Shown one piece after another: positions 32,290 through 41,268 of a DNA stretch of 64,000 bases. The number at the start of each line of letters is the position of its first letter. The stretch's first letter is position 1. Source of the DNA: Streptomyces sp. NRRL S-350 (GTDB lineage: Bacteria > Actinomycetota > Actinomycetes > Streptomycetales > Streptomycetaceae); assembly GCF_000719705.1 (NCBI RefSeq), contig NZ_JOHO01000001.1, forward strand, positions 124,001 through 188,000, given 5' to 3'. The position numbers and the translations under genes were made by a program. The notes under the pieces are model-generated. The model had not been told where the DNA came from, searched no databases, and saw only the letters and a program-made list of their open reading frames with translations.

Positions 32290-33605
32290 CAGGCTCCTTC
32301 AGGGGTGGTGGGGCGCGCGCGGCTAGTGCCCGCGGCCCAGGCGGCGACCACGCTCGCGCGGCCCGGCTGGGCGTGCTCGGCACCGGCGGCGGGCTGCCGC
32401 GGTGCGAGGGCCGCGCCGCGCTGGCGGACGGTCAGGCCGGTGGACGTGGTCGTCGGCGCGGGCGCCGGCGGGGCGGGCTGCACGCCGGCGCCCTGCTCTT
32501 CGGGGGCGTGGGTGAGCAGGGGGCTGGGGAAGAAGATCTGGACGCTCGTGCCCCGGTAGGCGTTGGGTGCCTCCAGGTCCACGCTGAAGCCGTACTCGCG
32601 GGCCAGGGCCGCGGCCACCGCGAACCCGGTGCGCGGATGCGCCCCGTGCTGGGTGACCGGCGCGGTCTTCTGACCGTTCAGGGTCTGGCGGGCGGCCATC
32701 ACGGCCTCGCGGTTCATCTGCAGCCCGGCGTCGTCGATCCGCACCGTCAGGCCGTGATGCCCGTTGAGCAGGCGCACGTCTACAGAGGCCGACGAGGGCG
32801 AGTACTTCAGCGCGTTGTCGAGGAGCACCGCGATCGTGTGGACGGCCGGCCCGACTGCCCGGCTGGTTAGGGCGACATCGGATTCCTCGTGCTTGATCCG
32901 CTCGAACCCCTCCAGGTGGCCCATCGCCGCCTGGACCACGTCGGTGAAGGTGGTGGCCGGCCAGCGCCGGGACAGCTTCCCACCGCCGAGAATCACGTAG
33001 TTCTGCGCCACCAGCAGCAGCTGCTGGACGAGACGGTCGATGGTGACGAGCGTCTCGTACGCCTCCCCGCCCGCGTGCCAGCGCACCCCCTCGCTGATCT
33101 GCCGACTCACCCTCGATGCGATCACCACCAAGGACGCGGCGAAGCTGCGCACCGCAGCCTGAGCCGCCTCCTCGGCAGCACGCTGGGCTTCGGCAGCCGC
33201 TGCCTGGGCCTCCTGCTTGACCTGGGACACCTGGACACCGGTGGCAGTTTCCGCGTCGTACTGCACCTGCCGCATCGCCGCGGCCACCGAATCGACGACG
33301 GCACGCACCCGGTCGGCGAACACGGTGCCCCTCAGAATGTCCGGCAGCGTGAAGTCGACGCCTTGCCCGGCACCAGGCCTCACGACGGCCGCCTGGATCG
33401 CGGGCACCACCTCGTCGGCCACCTGCCCGAGGATCAGCTCGGCGGCCCGCAACTGCCGGGTCAGGTTCTCGGCATGCCGCTGCAACCTGTCGGACCGGCG
33501 GCGCTCCGCCCGCAGGGACCCCCGCAAGTGCCAGACCGCACCTCCGCCCGCCAGGGCCAGCGCCGACGGCACGGCAACCGCTGCGGCTTCTATCAGAGTG
33601 CTCAT
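32289..33605 (-). CDS. cvnA: CvnA-type membrane sensor kinase-like protein
   Basis: A 438-residue protein: one N-terminal membrane helix (about residues 7-27), a long coiled coil (about 30-160, with an Ala/Glu-rich run), a helical dimer region, then a HATPase domain. The N-box is VLLDNALKYSPSS and a later DDAG supplies the G1 box. The tail is a disordered Pro/Thr/Ala-rich extension. There is no usual phospho-acceptor H-box, as in other conservon CvnA proteins. The ATG overlaps the upstream stop (TGATG). Confidence 0.9.
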   Translation of the reverse strand: MSTLIEAAAVAVPSALALAGGGAVWHLRGSLRAERRRSDRLQRHAENLTRQLRAAELILGQVADEVVPAIQAAVVRPGAGQGVDFTLPDILRGTVFADRVRAVVDSVAAAMRQVQYDAETATGVQVSQVKQEAQAAAAEAQRAAEEAAQAAVRSFAASLVVIASRVSRQISEGVRWHAGGEAYETLVTIDRLVQQLLLVAQNYVILGGGKLSRRWPATTFTDVVQAAMGHLEGFERIKHEESDVALTSRAVGPAVHTIAVLLDNALKYSPSSASVDVRLLNGHHGLTVRIDDAGLQMNREAVMAARQTLNGQKTAPVTQHGAHPRTGFAVAAALAREYGFSVDLEAPNAYRGTSVQIFFPSPLLTHAPEEQGAGVQPAPPAPAPTTTSTGLTVRQRGAALAPRQPAAGAEHAQPGRASVVAAWAAGTSRARPTTPEGA

Positions 33606-34138
33606 CAGATCCCCACGGGCGTGCGGTCGTCTCGGGCAGGTACGGGGTACGGCGGGCGGGCTGCGGGCGGCGGGCACAGGGCGGCCATCAGTAGGAACGG
33701 CGCGCTGAAAACCCGTCCCTGCGCGTTGCCGAAGCGGGCCCAGCGCAGGTCGTCGTCCGGTCCGGCCGTGCGCGGCGGGACCTCGAGGAGGCCCTCGTCG
33801 CGGTGCTCGGCCGGCCAGCTCCACTGCATTCCGTAGCCGGAGCCGGGCGGGAGGATGAGGACCCACTCGTCGGTGAGCGCACGGGCCACGGCGGCGCCCA
33901 CCGGGTGGGGCCGGAACTCCTCGAAACGGCTGATGACTTCCAGCGCGGCGCGACTGGGCATCGTCAGGGTGTCGAAATGCTCCCCGATCGCGGCCTCGAA
34001 CGGCTCCCGCGCCACCCTCAGGGGGAACAGGTCGTCGACGGTGATCTCCTCCGGGCCGGGGCAGGCCCCGTACGAGGGCGACATGGCCCCGGGCTCAGTA
34101 GCCGCGAACCCCGTCGGGTGGAGGGAGGCCGCTCTCAT
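33605..34138 (-). CDS. hypothetical protein co-transcribed with conservon, 177 aa
   Basis: I do not recognise a named family. The centre (ALTDEWVLILPPGSGYGMQW) and a following acidic/aromatic stretch suggest a compact globular domain. The tail is Pro-rich. It is coupled to the GH15 gene (ATGA upstream) and to cvnA (TGATG downstream), so it is part of one operon with the conservon. Confidence 0.75.
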   Translation of the reverse strand: MRAASLHPTGFAATEPGAMSPSYGACPGPEEITVDDLFPLRVAREPFEAAIGEHFDTLTMPSRAALEVISRFEEFRPHPVGAAVARALTDEWVLILPPGSGYGMQWSWPAEHRDEGLLEVPPRTAGPDDDLRWARFGNAQGRVFSAPFLLMAALCPPPAARPPYPVPARDDRTPVGI

Positions 34139-36057
34139 CGACCGGCCTCCGCCCCGACCAGCTCCCCGCCACGCCGCGCGTCATCCAGGGCCAGCTCGGA
34201 CTGGATGACCGCCACGTGCGAGAAGCCCTGCGGGAAGTTCCCCAGCTGCCTCTCGTTGACGGGGTCCCATTCCTCGGCGAGCAGGCCGAGGTCGTTGCGG
34301 GCCCGCAGCAGTCCGTCCTGGAGGATCTCGGCCTCGTCGACGCGCCCGATGAGAGCGAGAGCGGTGACCAGCCACCCCGAGCAGATGAGGAAGGCGCCCT
34401 CGTCACCGGGCAGGCCGTCGACGCCCGGCGCCGCGCCGTCGGTGTGGTATCGCAGCAGGAACCCGCCCTTGATGGACAGCTCCTGCTGGATCGCCTCGAT
34501 CGTGCCGATGAGCCGCTTGTCGTCCGGGTCCAGGAAGCCGGTGATGGCCAGCTGCAGCAGGGAGGCGTCCAGTGCCGGCGAGCCGTACGACTGCGTGAAG
34601 GTGTTCCGCTGCTCGTCGTATCCGTCGCGGCAGACCTGCTCGTGGATCGCGTGCCGGATCTCCCGCCACCGCTCCACCGGACCCTGGCAGGCTCCGGATT
34701 CGACGAGCCGCACCGCCCGGTCGAAGCCGACCCAGGCCATGACCTTGGAGTGGACGAACTGTCGGCGCGGTCCGCGGACCTCCCACACCCCCTCGTCAGG
34801 CTCCTCCCAGCACGTCTCCAGGCAGCCCACCAGGTCCGTGATCAGCGGCGCGACGACCGCCGTCAGGCCCGGGTCGCGCTGCTGCGCCGCGTACAGGGCG
34901 TTGACGACCTCGCCGTAGATGTCCAGCTGCAGCTGCTTGACGGCGCCGTTCCCGATCCGGACCGGGGCCGAGTTCTCGAAGCCTGGCAGCCAGTGGAGCA
35001 CGGTCTCCGGCAGGTCGCGCTCGCCGCCGACCCCGTACATGATTTGCAAGTTCTCGGGGCGGCCCCCGATGACCATACGGAGCCAGGCGATCCAGTCCCG
35101 GGCCTCCTGTACGAAGCCGCAGGCCAGGAACATCTCCACGATGAGGGCGGAGTCCCTCAGCCAGCAGAAGGTGTAGTCCCAGTTCCGCACGCCGCCGATC
35201 TCTTCGGGCAGCGACGTCGTCGGTGCCGCCACGATGGCGCCGGTCAGCGCATACGTGAGGGCCTTGAGCGTGATGAGGGACCGCTCGACGGCACCCCGGT
35301 GGGGCCCGGTGTAGGAGGACTGGGAAAGCCAGACCCTCCAGAAGTCCGCGGTCGCCTTCATCAGCCCAGTCGCGTCCGGCAGCGGCGGCGGGGGGCCCTG
35401 CTCCCAGGACAAGGTGAAGGCGACGTGCTCGTCCGCGGACACCGTGAATTCCGACCACAGGTCACCGTCGGTCTCACGCGTGGGGGCGGCGGTGTCGAGC
35501 CAGAGCTGGCCGTCGCCGAGGTCGGTGCTCGCCCGGCGACCGTCGACCTTGATCCGCGGCACCCTGCTTCCGTAGCCGGGACGCGCCCGCAGGAGAGAGC
35601 GCATGGGCACCCGGCCGCTGACGCCGCGCACGATGCGTACCAGTTGCGGCGCCTCGCCGGTGGCCGGCATGAAGTCGAGGACCTGGACCGTGCCCGTCGT
35701 GGTGATCCAGGTGGACTCCAGGATCAGGGTGCCGTCGAGGTAGCGCCGCCTGTCCGCTGCTGCGGGCGCGGTACCGTCCGCGCCGGCCGGGCCGATGCGC
35801 CACAGCCCGTGCTTCTCGGTTCCGAGGAGGCTCGTGAAGTAGGCCGGGGAATCGAAGCGGGGCAGGCCCATCCAGTCGATGCTGCCGTCCCGGTCGACCA
35901 GGGCGGCCGTCTGCATGTTCCCGATGAAGCCGTGGTCCTCGATCCGTCCCACTCGCCGGGGCCGCGCCAGAGCGTTCCGGGGAGTCGGGATCAGCGCACC
36001 GGCAACCGCTGCCCCGGGAGGCAGGGGCTGGAGCGGAGAGATGAGGCGGCTGTCCAT
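34135..36057 (-). CDS. GH15 family glycosidase (glucoamylase/trehalase-like)
   Basis: A 640-residue GH15 protein. The N-terminal beta-sandwich begins IEDHGFIGNMQTAALVDRDG and the (alpha/alpha)6 domain follows. VWEVRGPRRQFVHSKVMAWV carries the usual acid region, and LAEEWDP with LGNFPQGFSH near the C-terminus carries the general base and the conserved end motif. No signal peptide, so intracellular; trehalose or alpha-glucan is the likely substrate. It starts the operon that runs into the conservon; an upstream promoter would lie in 36058-36159. Confidence 0.88.
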   Translation of the reverse strand: MDSRLISPLQPLPPGAAVAGALIPTPRNALARPRRVGRIEDHGFIGNMQTAALVDRDGSIDWMGLPRFDSPAYFTSLLGTEKHGLWRIGPAGADGTAPAAADRRRYLDGTLILESTWITTTGTVQVLDFMPATGEAPQLVRIVRGVSGRVPMRSLLRARPGYGSRVPRIKVDGRRASTDLGDGQLWLDTAAPTRETDGDLWSEFTVSADEHVAFTLSWEQGPPPPLPDATGLMKATADFWRVWLSQSSYTGPHRGAVERSLITLKALTYALTGAIVAAPTTSLPEEIGGVRNWDYTFCWLRDSALIVEMFLACGFVQEARDWIAWLRMVIGGRPENLQIMYGVGGERDLPETVLHWLPGFENSAPVRIGNGAVKQLQLDIYGEVVNALYAAQQRDPGLTAVVAPLITDLVGCLETCWEEPDEGVWEVRGPRRQFVHSKVMAWVGFDRAVRLVESGACQGPVERWREIRHAIHEQVCRDGYDEQRNTFTQSYGSPALDASLLQLAITGFLDPDDKRLIGTIEAIQQELSIKGGFLLRYHTDGAAPGVDGLPGDEGAFLICSGWLVTALALIGRVDEAEILQDGLLRARNDLGLLAEEWDPVNERQLGNFPQGFSHVAVIQSELALDDARRGGELVGAEAGR

Positions 36058-36159
36058 GGTGTCCGATCTCTACGGGCCCGGAAAGAGACCGGGCGGTTGT
36101 GGGTGGGCACGGCGTACGGCGGCTTTGCCCTGTTCTTGGAATGGGAGCGGCGGAGGGAC

Positions 36160-36822
36160 CTACAACGGGGGGGCCTGCGCCGGGCACGACTTCGTCGTCA
36201 GGGCGGCGAGATCGTTCACATCCACAGCGATGCAGCCCTGTAGCGACAGCACGTGACGAGTCGCCAGCACCCAGCGAAGAGCAGGATCGTCGTAGCCGAC
36301 TTGGACGATGTCCTCGCCGGGCACCGGCAGCAGGGTCCTAGGGTCGTAGAGGACCCCCGCGACCCCCCATGACACCGGGCGTTCGACCCAGGCGGCCACG
36401 TGTTCCCGCAGATGGGGGCAGTGCGTCACCGCTATGAGCGCACACGGCGGGCAGACCGGGGCGGCGGTGGTCAGCTCCCCCTCACCCACCGGCCGGCCGA
36501 CGTCTTTGAGGACGAATAGCTGCCGCTCCGGGTCCTGCTCCAGAGTGTCGGCGCCGCAGACCTGGCACAGCATTCGGCTGATCGCGCGCCGCTGACGCAG
36601 CGCATGGACGGTCGGGAACAGAGCCTTGCCGGCGCCCTGAGCGATGGCCTGCCGAATCCACAGCACGCCGTCACTGTCGCGGTCGTACGGCGTCTCGTCC
36701 GCGTAGCCGATGCCCTGCCCGGACCGGTGCAGGACCACGGTGGCAGCCGGGTGCGTCTCCGTGCTCCACGCGGTCACGTACGGCACGGGGAGGCCCCCCT
36801 GGACAAACGGGGTTCTGCTCAT
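36160..36822 (-). CDS. zinc-ribbon-like hypothetical protein, paralogue of 58463-59080
   Basis: A 220-residue protein with CQVCGADTL, then CPPCALIAVTHCPHL, which looks like a four-cysteine treble-clef or HNH-type zinc site (about residues 91-136). The same order (GLPVPWVTPWS, CQVCGDLLP, CRDLARASCPHL) appears in the protein at 58463-59080, so they are clear paralogues about 22 kb apart. The ATG overlaps the DUF5999 stop (ATGA). Function unknown. Confidence 0.7.
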   Translation of the reverse strand: MSRTPFVQGGLPVPYVTAWSTETHPAATVVLHRSGQGIGYADETPYDRDSDGVLWIRQAIAQGAGKALFPTVHALRQRRAISRMLCQVCGADTLEQDPERQLFVLKDVGRPVGEGELTTAAPVCPPCALIAVTHCPHLREHVAAWVERPVSWGVAGVLYDPRTLLPVPGEDIVQVGYDDPALRWVLATRHVLSLQGCIAVDVNDLAALTTKSCPAQAPPL

Positions 36823-37022
36823 GCCGCGGCGCTCGACGCTGTGGCGGCCAGCCGGTGCGGAGCGATGATCTTGCCGTCGGGGAGGATCTCGCCGGTGTCG
36901 TCGAAGAGGAAGACGCCGTTGCACAGCTGGCTCCACCCCTGTTCGGGGTATGCCGTGACTACGACGGCGGCCTCGCGGTCCGTGGCCTCGGCGGAGGGGC
37001 AGGCGGGCTTGTGCTGGCACAT
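36819..37022 (-). CDS. DUF5999 family small protein
   Basis: A 67-residue protein starting MCQHKPACPSA, with QGWSQLCNGVFLFDDTG and LPDGKIIAPHR. This is the DUF5999 pattern common in streptomycetes, with conserved Cys/His near the start. ATG 37022 has GAGGACTCACC upstream. No function is established to my knowledge. Confidence 0.85.
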   Translation of the reverse strand: MCQHKPACPSAEATDREAAVVVTAYPEQGWSQLCNGVFLFDDTGEILPDGKIIAPHRLAATASSAAA

Positions 37023-37132
37023 GGTGAGTCCTCGGGAGAAGCGGCGCTGCGGGGGCGGACGAGGGGAGCGGGCGGCGGGTGGACCGGCTGCCGTGGGGCA
37101 GTGCTCGCCACGGCAGCCGGGAGGCAGCAGCG

Positions 37133-37342
37133 CTAAGGCGCCGCACCTCGCTCCGTTCTCCCGGAGGTCGCGGTCACGAGGTGGCACCGGCCTTCCTCGG
37201 GAGTGGTCTCGGAGCCCGAGGGCGGGCGTCGGCGCACGGCGTTCACGGGGGTGTACTGCCGCGTGCAGGCGCCCGCCCCGCTCTTGGGACGGCCTTCGAC
37301 GCCGGGCGAGGTGCCGAGAACCGGTGAGGCGAGAGTGATCAC
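37133..37342 (-). CDS. small hypothetical protein, 69 aa
   Basis: GTG at 37342 with GGAAGGGTTGCC upstream opens 69 codons ending 110 bp before the DUF5999 gene. It has two cysteines (GAGACTRQYTPVN and EEGRCHLVTA) and is basic and Thr/Arg/Pro-rich. I know no family. It is the first reading frame downstream of repeat site A and may be regulated by it. Confidence 0.5.
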   Translation of the reverse strand: MITLASPVLGTSPGVEGRPKSGAGACTRQYTPVNAVRRRPPSGSETTPEEGRCHLVTATSGRTERGAAP

Positions 37343-37424
37343 GGCAACCCTTCCCTGGACGGCGAGGCGGAGGAACTGCGAATAGCGTCGCCGCTTCTTC
37401 GCACGCTCCGATAGCGAAATCGGC

Positions 37425-37443
37425 CCCCACTTCTCCCCACTTC
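37425..37443. promoter_or_regulatory. tandem CCCCACTTC operator, site A
   Basis: Two exact copies of CCCCACTTC separated by one T (10-bp period). It lies 83 bp upstream of the minus-strand small gene start at 37342. Confidence 0.75.
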
Positions 37444-37573
37444 GGCGGCGTGGAGAACGGGGTCAAACCCGTTCGCGCTCCCGCCGGGATTCGGACAATA
37501 GCTCCGAATTCGGTCACCGATCCCGATGTCGGTACCCGCCCGGAACTCCCGTCGCTAGAGATCGACTACGCCA

Positions 37574-37592
37574 CCCCACTTCACCCCACTTC
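37574..37592. promoter_or_regulatory. tandem CCCCACTTC operator, site B
   Basis: Two exact copies of CCCCACTTC separated by one A, same orientation and 10-bp period as site A. It ends 11 bp before the candidate TTGACT -35 element. Confidence 0.75.
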
Positions 37593-37850
37593 TCTGAAAA
37601 TGCTTGACTGGAATTCGGGATCGCTGGTAAGGGCGACTTGATGAGGCCTCAGGGCCAGTTGCTTGCCATACGGCCAGCTCGGAGGGGATCCTGGCGCGCT
37701 AAATGCCTCTAACCACGGGCCGGGCGGGTACGCGGTGGCCTGCCCACCGGCATGTCCCGGCGTGAGGAAAGCGCACGAATATCGCCCTTCTGTACGATGC
37801 TCGACCCGTCGGCACTTCCCGCCGTCCGGCAAGTAGGCGGGGCCGACGCT

Positions 37851-37869
37851 GAAGTGGGGAGAAGTGGGG
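37851..37869. promoter_or_regulatory. tandem GAAGTGGGG operator, site C (inverted)
   Basis: Two exact copies of GAAGTGGGG separated by one A: the same unit in opposite orientation, 104 bp before the ATP-binding gene start on the plus strand. Confidence 0.75.
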
Positions 37870-37973
37870 ACGAGTTTCGCTATCACCCGCGCTGCGACAT
37901 GGGCCACGGTATTCAGCAGGACTTGCCAGTCCGTGCCCCCCGGGCATTGTGAATGCAGCGAGGAGTGATCCCC

Positions 37974-38435
37974 GTGCTTGGTCCCGCCAGCACTGTCTTG
38001 CCATCCGGCCCAGGCCGCGATGGCGGCCGCCCCACGGCGCACGCTGCCATCGACCTCTGCGACCTCGACGCGCCGCAGAGCGCCGCCCGCCGCATAGTCC
38101 GCACCACCCTCGCAGGGAAGACCGACAGCGACTACACGGACGACGTGGTTCTGGTGGCCGACGAACTGGTCGGGAACGCAGTCGAGCATGCTGGAGCGGC
38201 GATCGACATCTCCCTCGACGTCTACGACTGGGGAGTGGCTGTCCAGGTTCGCGACCGCGGCGAAGACACCACGGCGCTACCCGGAAAGCCTCTGGCTGCC
38301 GACGAAGACGATGAGGGCGGGAGAGGCCTGTTTCTAGTGGACGTACTGGCGAGCGCCTGGGGAGTCCAGCGCGACAAGAAGGGGAAGCGCGTCATCGCGA
38401 TCTTCCTCTACCGAGCGGGAGACGCTGCCCGATGA
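37974..38435 (+). CDS. HATPase-domain (anti-sigma/RsbW-like) ATP-binding protein
   Basis: A 153-residue GHKL ATPase-fold protein: LVADELVGNAVEHA is the N-box, VQVRDRG the G1 box and GGRGLFLVDVLA the G2 box. These stand-alone domains are abundant in Streptomyces and usually act as anti-sigma factors or small kinases. GTG 37974 is preferred because GAGGAG lies upstream; ATG 37953 is also possible. The stop overlaps the AKR-like start (ATGA). Confidence 0.85.
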   Translation: MLGPASTVLPSGPGRDGGRPTAHAAIDLCDLDAPQSAARRIVRTTLAGKTDSDYTDDVVLVADELVGNAVEHAGAAIDISLDVYDWGVAVQVRDRGEDTTALPGKPLAADEDDEGGRGLFLVDVLASAWGVQRDKKGKRVIAIFLYRAGDAAR

Positions 38436-39472
38436 CACCGAGCGATCTCGCACCCCGCCGTTTGGCCCCGGACCTGATGGTGCACCCGCTGGGCGTCAGC
38501 AGCGGAACCTCGCGCTGGGCGCCGAACGCCGTTCAACCGGACGACGCACGGCTGCTCGACGGGCTGCGCCGCGCGTTGGAGGCAGGCGGCGGCGAGGGCG
38601 CGGCGCACCTGTTCGACACGGCCGACGGCCACCGGTGCGGCCACGCCGAGAGGCTCGTCGGCAAAGTCCTCAAGGAGCACCGGGGCCACCGTGCGCAGGT
38701 CGCCAGCAAGGTCGGCCGGGTCCAGGGATCCGCTCCCCACCCCTACGCCGGCCCGCGGGTGCGGCATCAGCTCGAGCAGACCCTGGAGAATCTGTACCTG
38801 GACGAGTTGGCCCTCTACACCCTTGAGTCCTGGGACTTCGGCCCCGGCGACCGGTACCTCGATCCGGTCGTCGAGCAGATGCGGGCGCTGCGCGATCTCG
38901 GCCAGATCCGGGCTATCGGTCTGCGTGGTCCGGGCTTCCGCTCTTCCAGCCGCTCGATACGACGCTTCCTGGATCTGTTCGACCGGATCTGTCCCGACGT
39001 GGTCTGGACACAGGCGAGCGGCCTGCTACCGCTGGCCGACCTGGGAGACGAAGACCTCGGTGCCTTTACCGCCCGGCACGGCGTCGGCCTGCTCATTGCC
39101 TCGCCGTTGGCCCACGGCGCGCTCGCAGGTGGCTGCGCGGACCGCGCTCTGGCCGCATGGAGAGGCTCGGCCGACCACGCGGAAGCGATGGCGTCGGCGG
39201 TTACCCACGGCCTCGCAGAGCTGGCCGGCCGCTTCGGCCCGTCTTCGGACGCCCTGGCCCGGGTGGCTTTACGGTTCATCCTTCAGCAGGTGCCGAACGC
39301 TGTGGTGGTCGCTGGCGCCGGCGACCACCAGCTGGCCGGGCACGATCTGCATTTCCTCGGCCAGCCATTGTCCGATCACGAGCTCGGGGTGATCGACAGC
39401 GTCTTCTCCCGGATCCGGACCGTGATGATCCAGCATGAGGGGCGCGCCCCCTCCATGGAGGTCAACGCGTGA
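38432..39472 (+). CDS. degenerate aldo/keto reductase-like protein
   Basis: A 346-residue AKR-fold protein similar to the enzyme at 13516-14616, including the odd DFGPGDRYLDPVVEQM segment. Of the catalytic tetrad, Asp (LFDTADGHRCG) and Lys (QVASKVGRV) remain. The Tyr position is His, and the His position is Glu (LYTLESWDFGP against IYFFHNADFGP). It is probably not a normal reductase; a regulatory or ligand-binding role is possible. It is coupled to the ATP-binding protein gene (ATGA). Confidence 0.8.
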   Translation: MTPSDLAPRRLAPDLMVHPLGVSSGTSRWAPNAVQPDDARLLDGLRRALEAGGGEGAAHLFDTADGHRCGHAERLVGKVLKEHRGHRAQVASKVGRVQGSAPHPYAGPRVRHQLEQTLENLYLDELALYTLESWDFGPGDRYLDPVVEQMRALRDLGQIRAIGLRGPGFRSSSRSIRRFLDLFDRICPDVVWTQASGLLPLADLGDEDLGAFTARHGVGLLIASPLAHGALAGGCADRALAAWRGSADHAEAMASAVTHGLAELAGRFGPSSDALARVALRFILQQVPNAVVVAGAGDHQLAGHDLHFLGQPLSDHELGVIDSVFSRIRTVMIQHEGRAPSMEVNA

Positions 39473-39491
39473 CCGGACCTGCCCCTCCCGC

Positions 39492-40004
39492 TCAGAGGGC
39501 AACTCCGTTGCGGAGGTAGCGCGGGACACCGTCCTCCAGGACCTGCAAAGCATGGACGGCCCGGGCGCGCTGGCGCTCCGGCAGCAGGCGCAGGGCCTGT
39601 GCGGCCTCGAAGAAGCGGTGCTCGGAGATCTCCTCGTCGCTCGGCTTCAGCCGGGCGGTCTGCTCTGGCGACAGGACACCGGCGTCGAAGACGAACCCGA
39701 GGAGGTCGTCCCACGGACCGTGCGGCCCCACCCAGTCGACACACAGGAACCGCAGCCCGGCGACCGTCAGGCCGAGCTCCTCGCGGAGCTCTCGCCGAAG
39801 GGCATCCTCCGGGGCCTCGTTGTCCTCGGCCATGCCCCCAGGAAGGTCCCACCCTTCCTTGTAGGTCGGGTTCACCAGAAGCAGCCTCCCTGCCTGGTCC
39901 CGGATCAGGGCGTCCGCGGCCGCCCTCTTCCGGGCCTGCCGAGCGTTTCCCTCAGCCAGGTAGGCGTCACGGCCGGGCTCACCCGGCATGGGTGCATCGT
40001 TCAC
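39492..40004 (-). CDS. Nudix hydrolase
   Basis: A 170-residue protein with a perfect Nudix box (GMAEDNE...RRELREELGL) preceded by NPTYKEGWDLPGG. This is very similar to domain 1 of the tandem protein at 1271-2251 (DPVYKPGWDLPGGM), so the two loci share ancestry. GTG at 40004 overlaps the regulator stop (GTGA). It is convergent with the AKR-like gene, with only 19 bp between them. Confidence 0.87.
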   Translation of the reverse strand: MNDAPMPGEPGRDAYLAEGNARQARKRAAADALIRDQAGRLLLVNPTYKEGWDLPGGMAEDNEAPEDALRRELREELGLTVAGLRFLCVDWVGPHGPWDDLLGFVFDAGVLSPEQTARLKPSDEEISEHRFFEAAQALRLLPERQRARAVHALQVLEDGVPRYLRNGVAL

Positions 40005-41254
40005 TGCGGACCTTCCGGGAGCGCGAGACTGCCGAGCAGCAATCTACGGTGCTGCGCCGTGGCGGTCATCCGCGAGAGGAGCTCGCGGACCTCCGAGACC
40101 TGGCGATGGTGATCGAAATCAGCCTGCAGCGCCGCAAGTTGGCTGCTGAGCCGCAGGGACGTCACTGACTGGCAGGCGTTCAGTAGTTCCATGCCGACCG
40201 TGCATGCAGCGTCGAGTTGCCCTTGTGCGAGCAGGACCCGCGCCAACGTGATTTGCCCGAACGCCCGGCTGCGGACCCGGCTCGCGTCACGCAGCGCCAA
40301 CGCGTGCTCTGCCTCCTTGGCTGCGGCCTTGAGCGCGCCGAGATCCAGGAACACGGAAGCGCCTTCGCTGGCAAGTGCCGCTTCGTCGAACGGAGCCACC
40401 CACCTGGACGCCGGTGCGGTCCGTGCGAGAACCAGGGCTTCGTGTGCCGCGTCGAGCGCCCGCCGCGCCTCTCGTTCGGAGTGGAGCTGGGCGAGCGCCC
40501 GGGCCTCCATGGCGTGGAGGCGGGCCGCGAGGGTTGGCACCGGCGGGCCGCCGGCGAGGCGGGCGAGCCCGCTGCGGGCGAGCTCGGCGGCGGCTTCGAC
40601 CTGATTGGTCTGCAGGGCCAGGTGGCTCATGCCAGCGAGCACGTTCGCGCCGGCGGTCACGTCGGTCAGGCTCTGCGACAGGCGACGGGCTCGGTCGAAG
40701 TGCCCGGATGCCAGATCGTCGCGGCCGGCGTCGTGAGCCATCCACGCGGCCATCTCTGTGAGAACGACCGCCGCGCCGAAGGCGGCCTCACCGTCTTCGC
40801 GGCTGTCCGCCGCGCTGAAGAGGGTCGGGGCGACGACCGTGTTGAGGTAGTGCAGCACGGACCGGTACACGTGCCCGCCGCCAAGCTGGCGGTCCGCGAG
40901 CCGGAACGACTCCATGGCGGCCAGATGCGGCGACACCGCTGAGTCAACGATGGTTGCCGCCCCGGCGTCGGCCTGTGGCACGGCCTCAGGCTCTAGCCGG
41001 GCGAACAGCTGCTCGGCCGGCTCGCCGAAGAGATGTTCCAGAACCCGGCATGTCGGCAGCCGCGGCAAGCCCTTGATGTCTCCGATCATCCAGCGATCCC
41101 AGGAGGACCGTGAGACGTACACGGATGCGAGGGAGGCGTTGCCGTCGAGCTGGGCCACTTCCCTGGCCGCCCGCTCGAAGTGCACCGTGAACGTCTCGTA
41201 GATGCGCATGCGGTGAGCCTCGACCACCTCCGGGAAGCGGATCGCCCTGCGCAT
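40001..41254 (-). CDS. HTH regulator with TPR-like C-terminal region
   Basis: A 417-residue protein. Residues 15-85 form an unusual HTH domain (VYVSRSSWDRWMIGDIKGLP and RVLEHLFGEPAEQLF), shared with the regulator at 42830-44323. The rest is an alpha-helical solenoid of TPR-like repeats (for example AAVVLTEMAAWMAHDAGRDD). Such proteins often sense peptides or metabolites. ATG 41254 has GGGAGTAGACGACG upstream. It is coupled to the Nudix gene. Confidence 0.75.
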   Translation of the reverse strand: MRRAIRFPEVVEAHRMRIYETFTVHFERAAREVAQLDGNASLASVYVSRSSWDRWMIGDIKGLPRLPTCRVLEHLFGEPAEQLFARLEPEAVPQADAGAATIVDSAVSPHLAAMESFRLADRQLGGGHVYRSVLHYLNTVVAPTLFSAADSREDGEAAFGAAVVLTEMAAWMAHDAGRDDLASGHFDRARRLSQSLTDVTAGANVLAGMSHLALQTNQVEAAAELARSGLARLAGGPPVPTLAARLHAMEARALAQLHSEREARRALDAAHEALVLARTAPASRWVAPFDEAALASEGASVFLDLGALKAAAKEAEHALALRDASRVRSRAFGQITLARVLLAQGQLDAACTVGMELLNACQSVTSLRLSSQLAALQADFDHHRQVSEVRELLSRMTATAQHRRLLLGSLALPEGPQ

Positions 41255-41268
41255 CGTCGTCTACTCCC

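Larger units (their letters stand above)
37343..37952. promoter_or_regulatory. 610-bp divergent regulatory region
   Basis: No convincing gene; several frames cross it but all look accidental. It is more AT-rich than its surroundings and holds three tandem-repeat operators (listed separately) and a possible promoter: TTGACT at 37604-37609 and TAAGGG at 37628-37633, spacer 18. Confidence 0.6.
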
